DNA of 64,000 nt, taken from Halomonas sp. McH1-25 (lineage in GTDB: Bacteria > Pseudomonadota > Gammaproteobacteria > Pseudomonadales > Halomonadaceae). The notes beneath the pieces were generated by a model. That model worked only from the letters and a program-made list of their open reading frames with translations, made no database searches and was not told the DNA's origin. The position numbers were made by a program, and so were the translations under genes. The stretch is taken from positions 248,001 to 312,000 of the forward strand of contig NZ_JAKRFI010000004.1 in assembly GCF_022348165.1 (NCBI RefSeq), in the 5' to 3' direction. Below are positions 63,675-64,000 of this stretch, piece by piece (position 1 is the first letter of the stretch; each line of letters starts with the position of its first letter).

Positions 63675-64000
63675 ATGAGACACGAGATCGTAGAAAAGAA
63701 CGTTGGCTTGCTCGCCGTGCTGATCCTGGTAGTAATCAGCTTCGGCGGCCTGGCCGAGATCGTGCCGCTGTTCTTCCAGAAGGAAACCACCCAGCCCATC
63801 GACGGCCTCAAGCCGCTATCGGCTCTGGAACTCGAAGGCCGTGACATCTACATCCGCGAAGGCTGTGTGGGCTGCCACTCGCAGATGATTCGCCCATTCC
63901 GCGCCGAAACGGAGCGTTACGGGCATTACAGCGTGGCGGGGGAGTTCGTGTACGACCATCCCTTCCTGTGGGGCTCCAAGCGTACCGGTCCTGACCTGGC
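63675..64000 (+). CDS. ccoO: Cytochrome c oxidase cbb3-type subunit II CcoO (partial)
   Basis: Reads [20 protein letters not shown] and continues to the window edge without a stop, about 108 codons. A membrane anchor (about 10-32) precedes the heme c motif [12 protein letters not shown] with CxxCH at about residues 69-73. Subunit II passes electrons to CcoN. The rest of the gene, and probably ccoQ and ccoP, lie beyond 64000. Confidence 0.95.
   Translation, partial: MRHEIVEKNVGLLAVLILVVISFGGLAEIVPLFFQKETTQPIDGLKPLSALELEGRDIYIREGCVGCHSQMIRPFRAETERYGHYSVAGEFVYDHPFLWGSKRTGPDL

Overview
The window is chromosomal DNA from a halophilic or alkaliphilic gammaproteobacterium, most likely a member of the Halomonadaceae (Halomonas/Chromohalobacter type). 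This is inferred from the macromolecular-synthesis locus (rpsU-dnaG), the lptD-surA-pdxA-rsmA-apaG-apaH run, amgK-murU, coq7, cbb3 oxidase, a HiPIP electron carrier, phaR and two Mrp cation antiporters. Base composition is high-GC by eye. No prophage, CRISPR array or intact transposase gene was seen.

Layout. 1-2.7 kb: dnaG and rpsU on the minus strand with a terminator-like hairpin and a perfect palindrome between them; rpoD is probably just off the left edge. 2.7-5.3 kb: tsaD, plsY (convergent, overlapping), folB and folK, followed by a 138-bp MITE-like repeat. 5.4-13.5 kb: a compact minus-strand operon lptD-surA-pdxA-rsmA-apaG-apaH-glpE-cca with several ATGA overlaps. 13.7-15.9 kb: amgK-murU (peptidoglycan recycling) and an OsmC-like protein. 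15.9-20.7 kb: a DNA glycosylase, coq7, a HIT protein, a phosphoribulokinase family protein, a hotdog-thioesterase remnant, purD and phaR. 20.9-24.6 kb: rsmE, a DUF748-like protein, a lipoprotein lytic transglycosylase and a DUF3429 membrane protein.

24.7-37.0 kb: two complete Mrp antiporter operons, back to back and divergent. The left one has seven separate genes; the right one has six genes with mrpA and mrpB fused. 637 bp separate them. 37.0-42.6 kb: hemH, a DCC-family protein, two small uncharacterised genes, an EAL-CBS-GGDEF protein and dnaB. 42.7-48.1 kb: rpsF-rpsR-DUF2232-rplI, then rnr-rlmB. 48.3-48.8 kb: three tRNA-Leu(CAG) genes and a decayed fourth copy. 48.9-57.5 kb: a DRGH nuclease, a stand-alone RAM-domain protein, ogt, HiPIP, the prkA(yeaG)-yeaH-spoVR stress cluster and ltaE. 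57.6-60.7 kb: a dienoyl-CoA reductase and an alpha/beta hydrolase. 60.7-61.25 kb: a five-gene tRNA Val/Asp operon with a consensus promoter and terminator. 61.3-64.0 kb: another alpha/beta hydrolase, then ccoN and a truncated ccoO behind an FNR/Anr-type box.

Most of the window is core housekeeping. The parts that depart from the family norm are the paired but structurally different Mrp operons, a SurA with one parvulin domain, a Cca whose HD domain has lost its metal motif, a PlsY with altered glycine motifs, the tRNA-Leu array with flanking inverted repeats and a pseudo-tRNA, the thioesterase remnant ahead of prkB, and several operator-like dyads.
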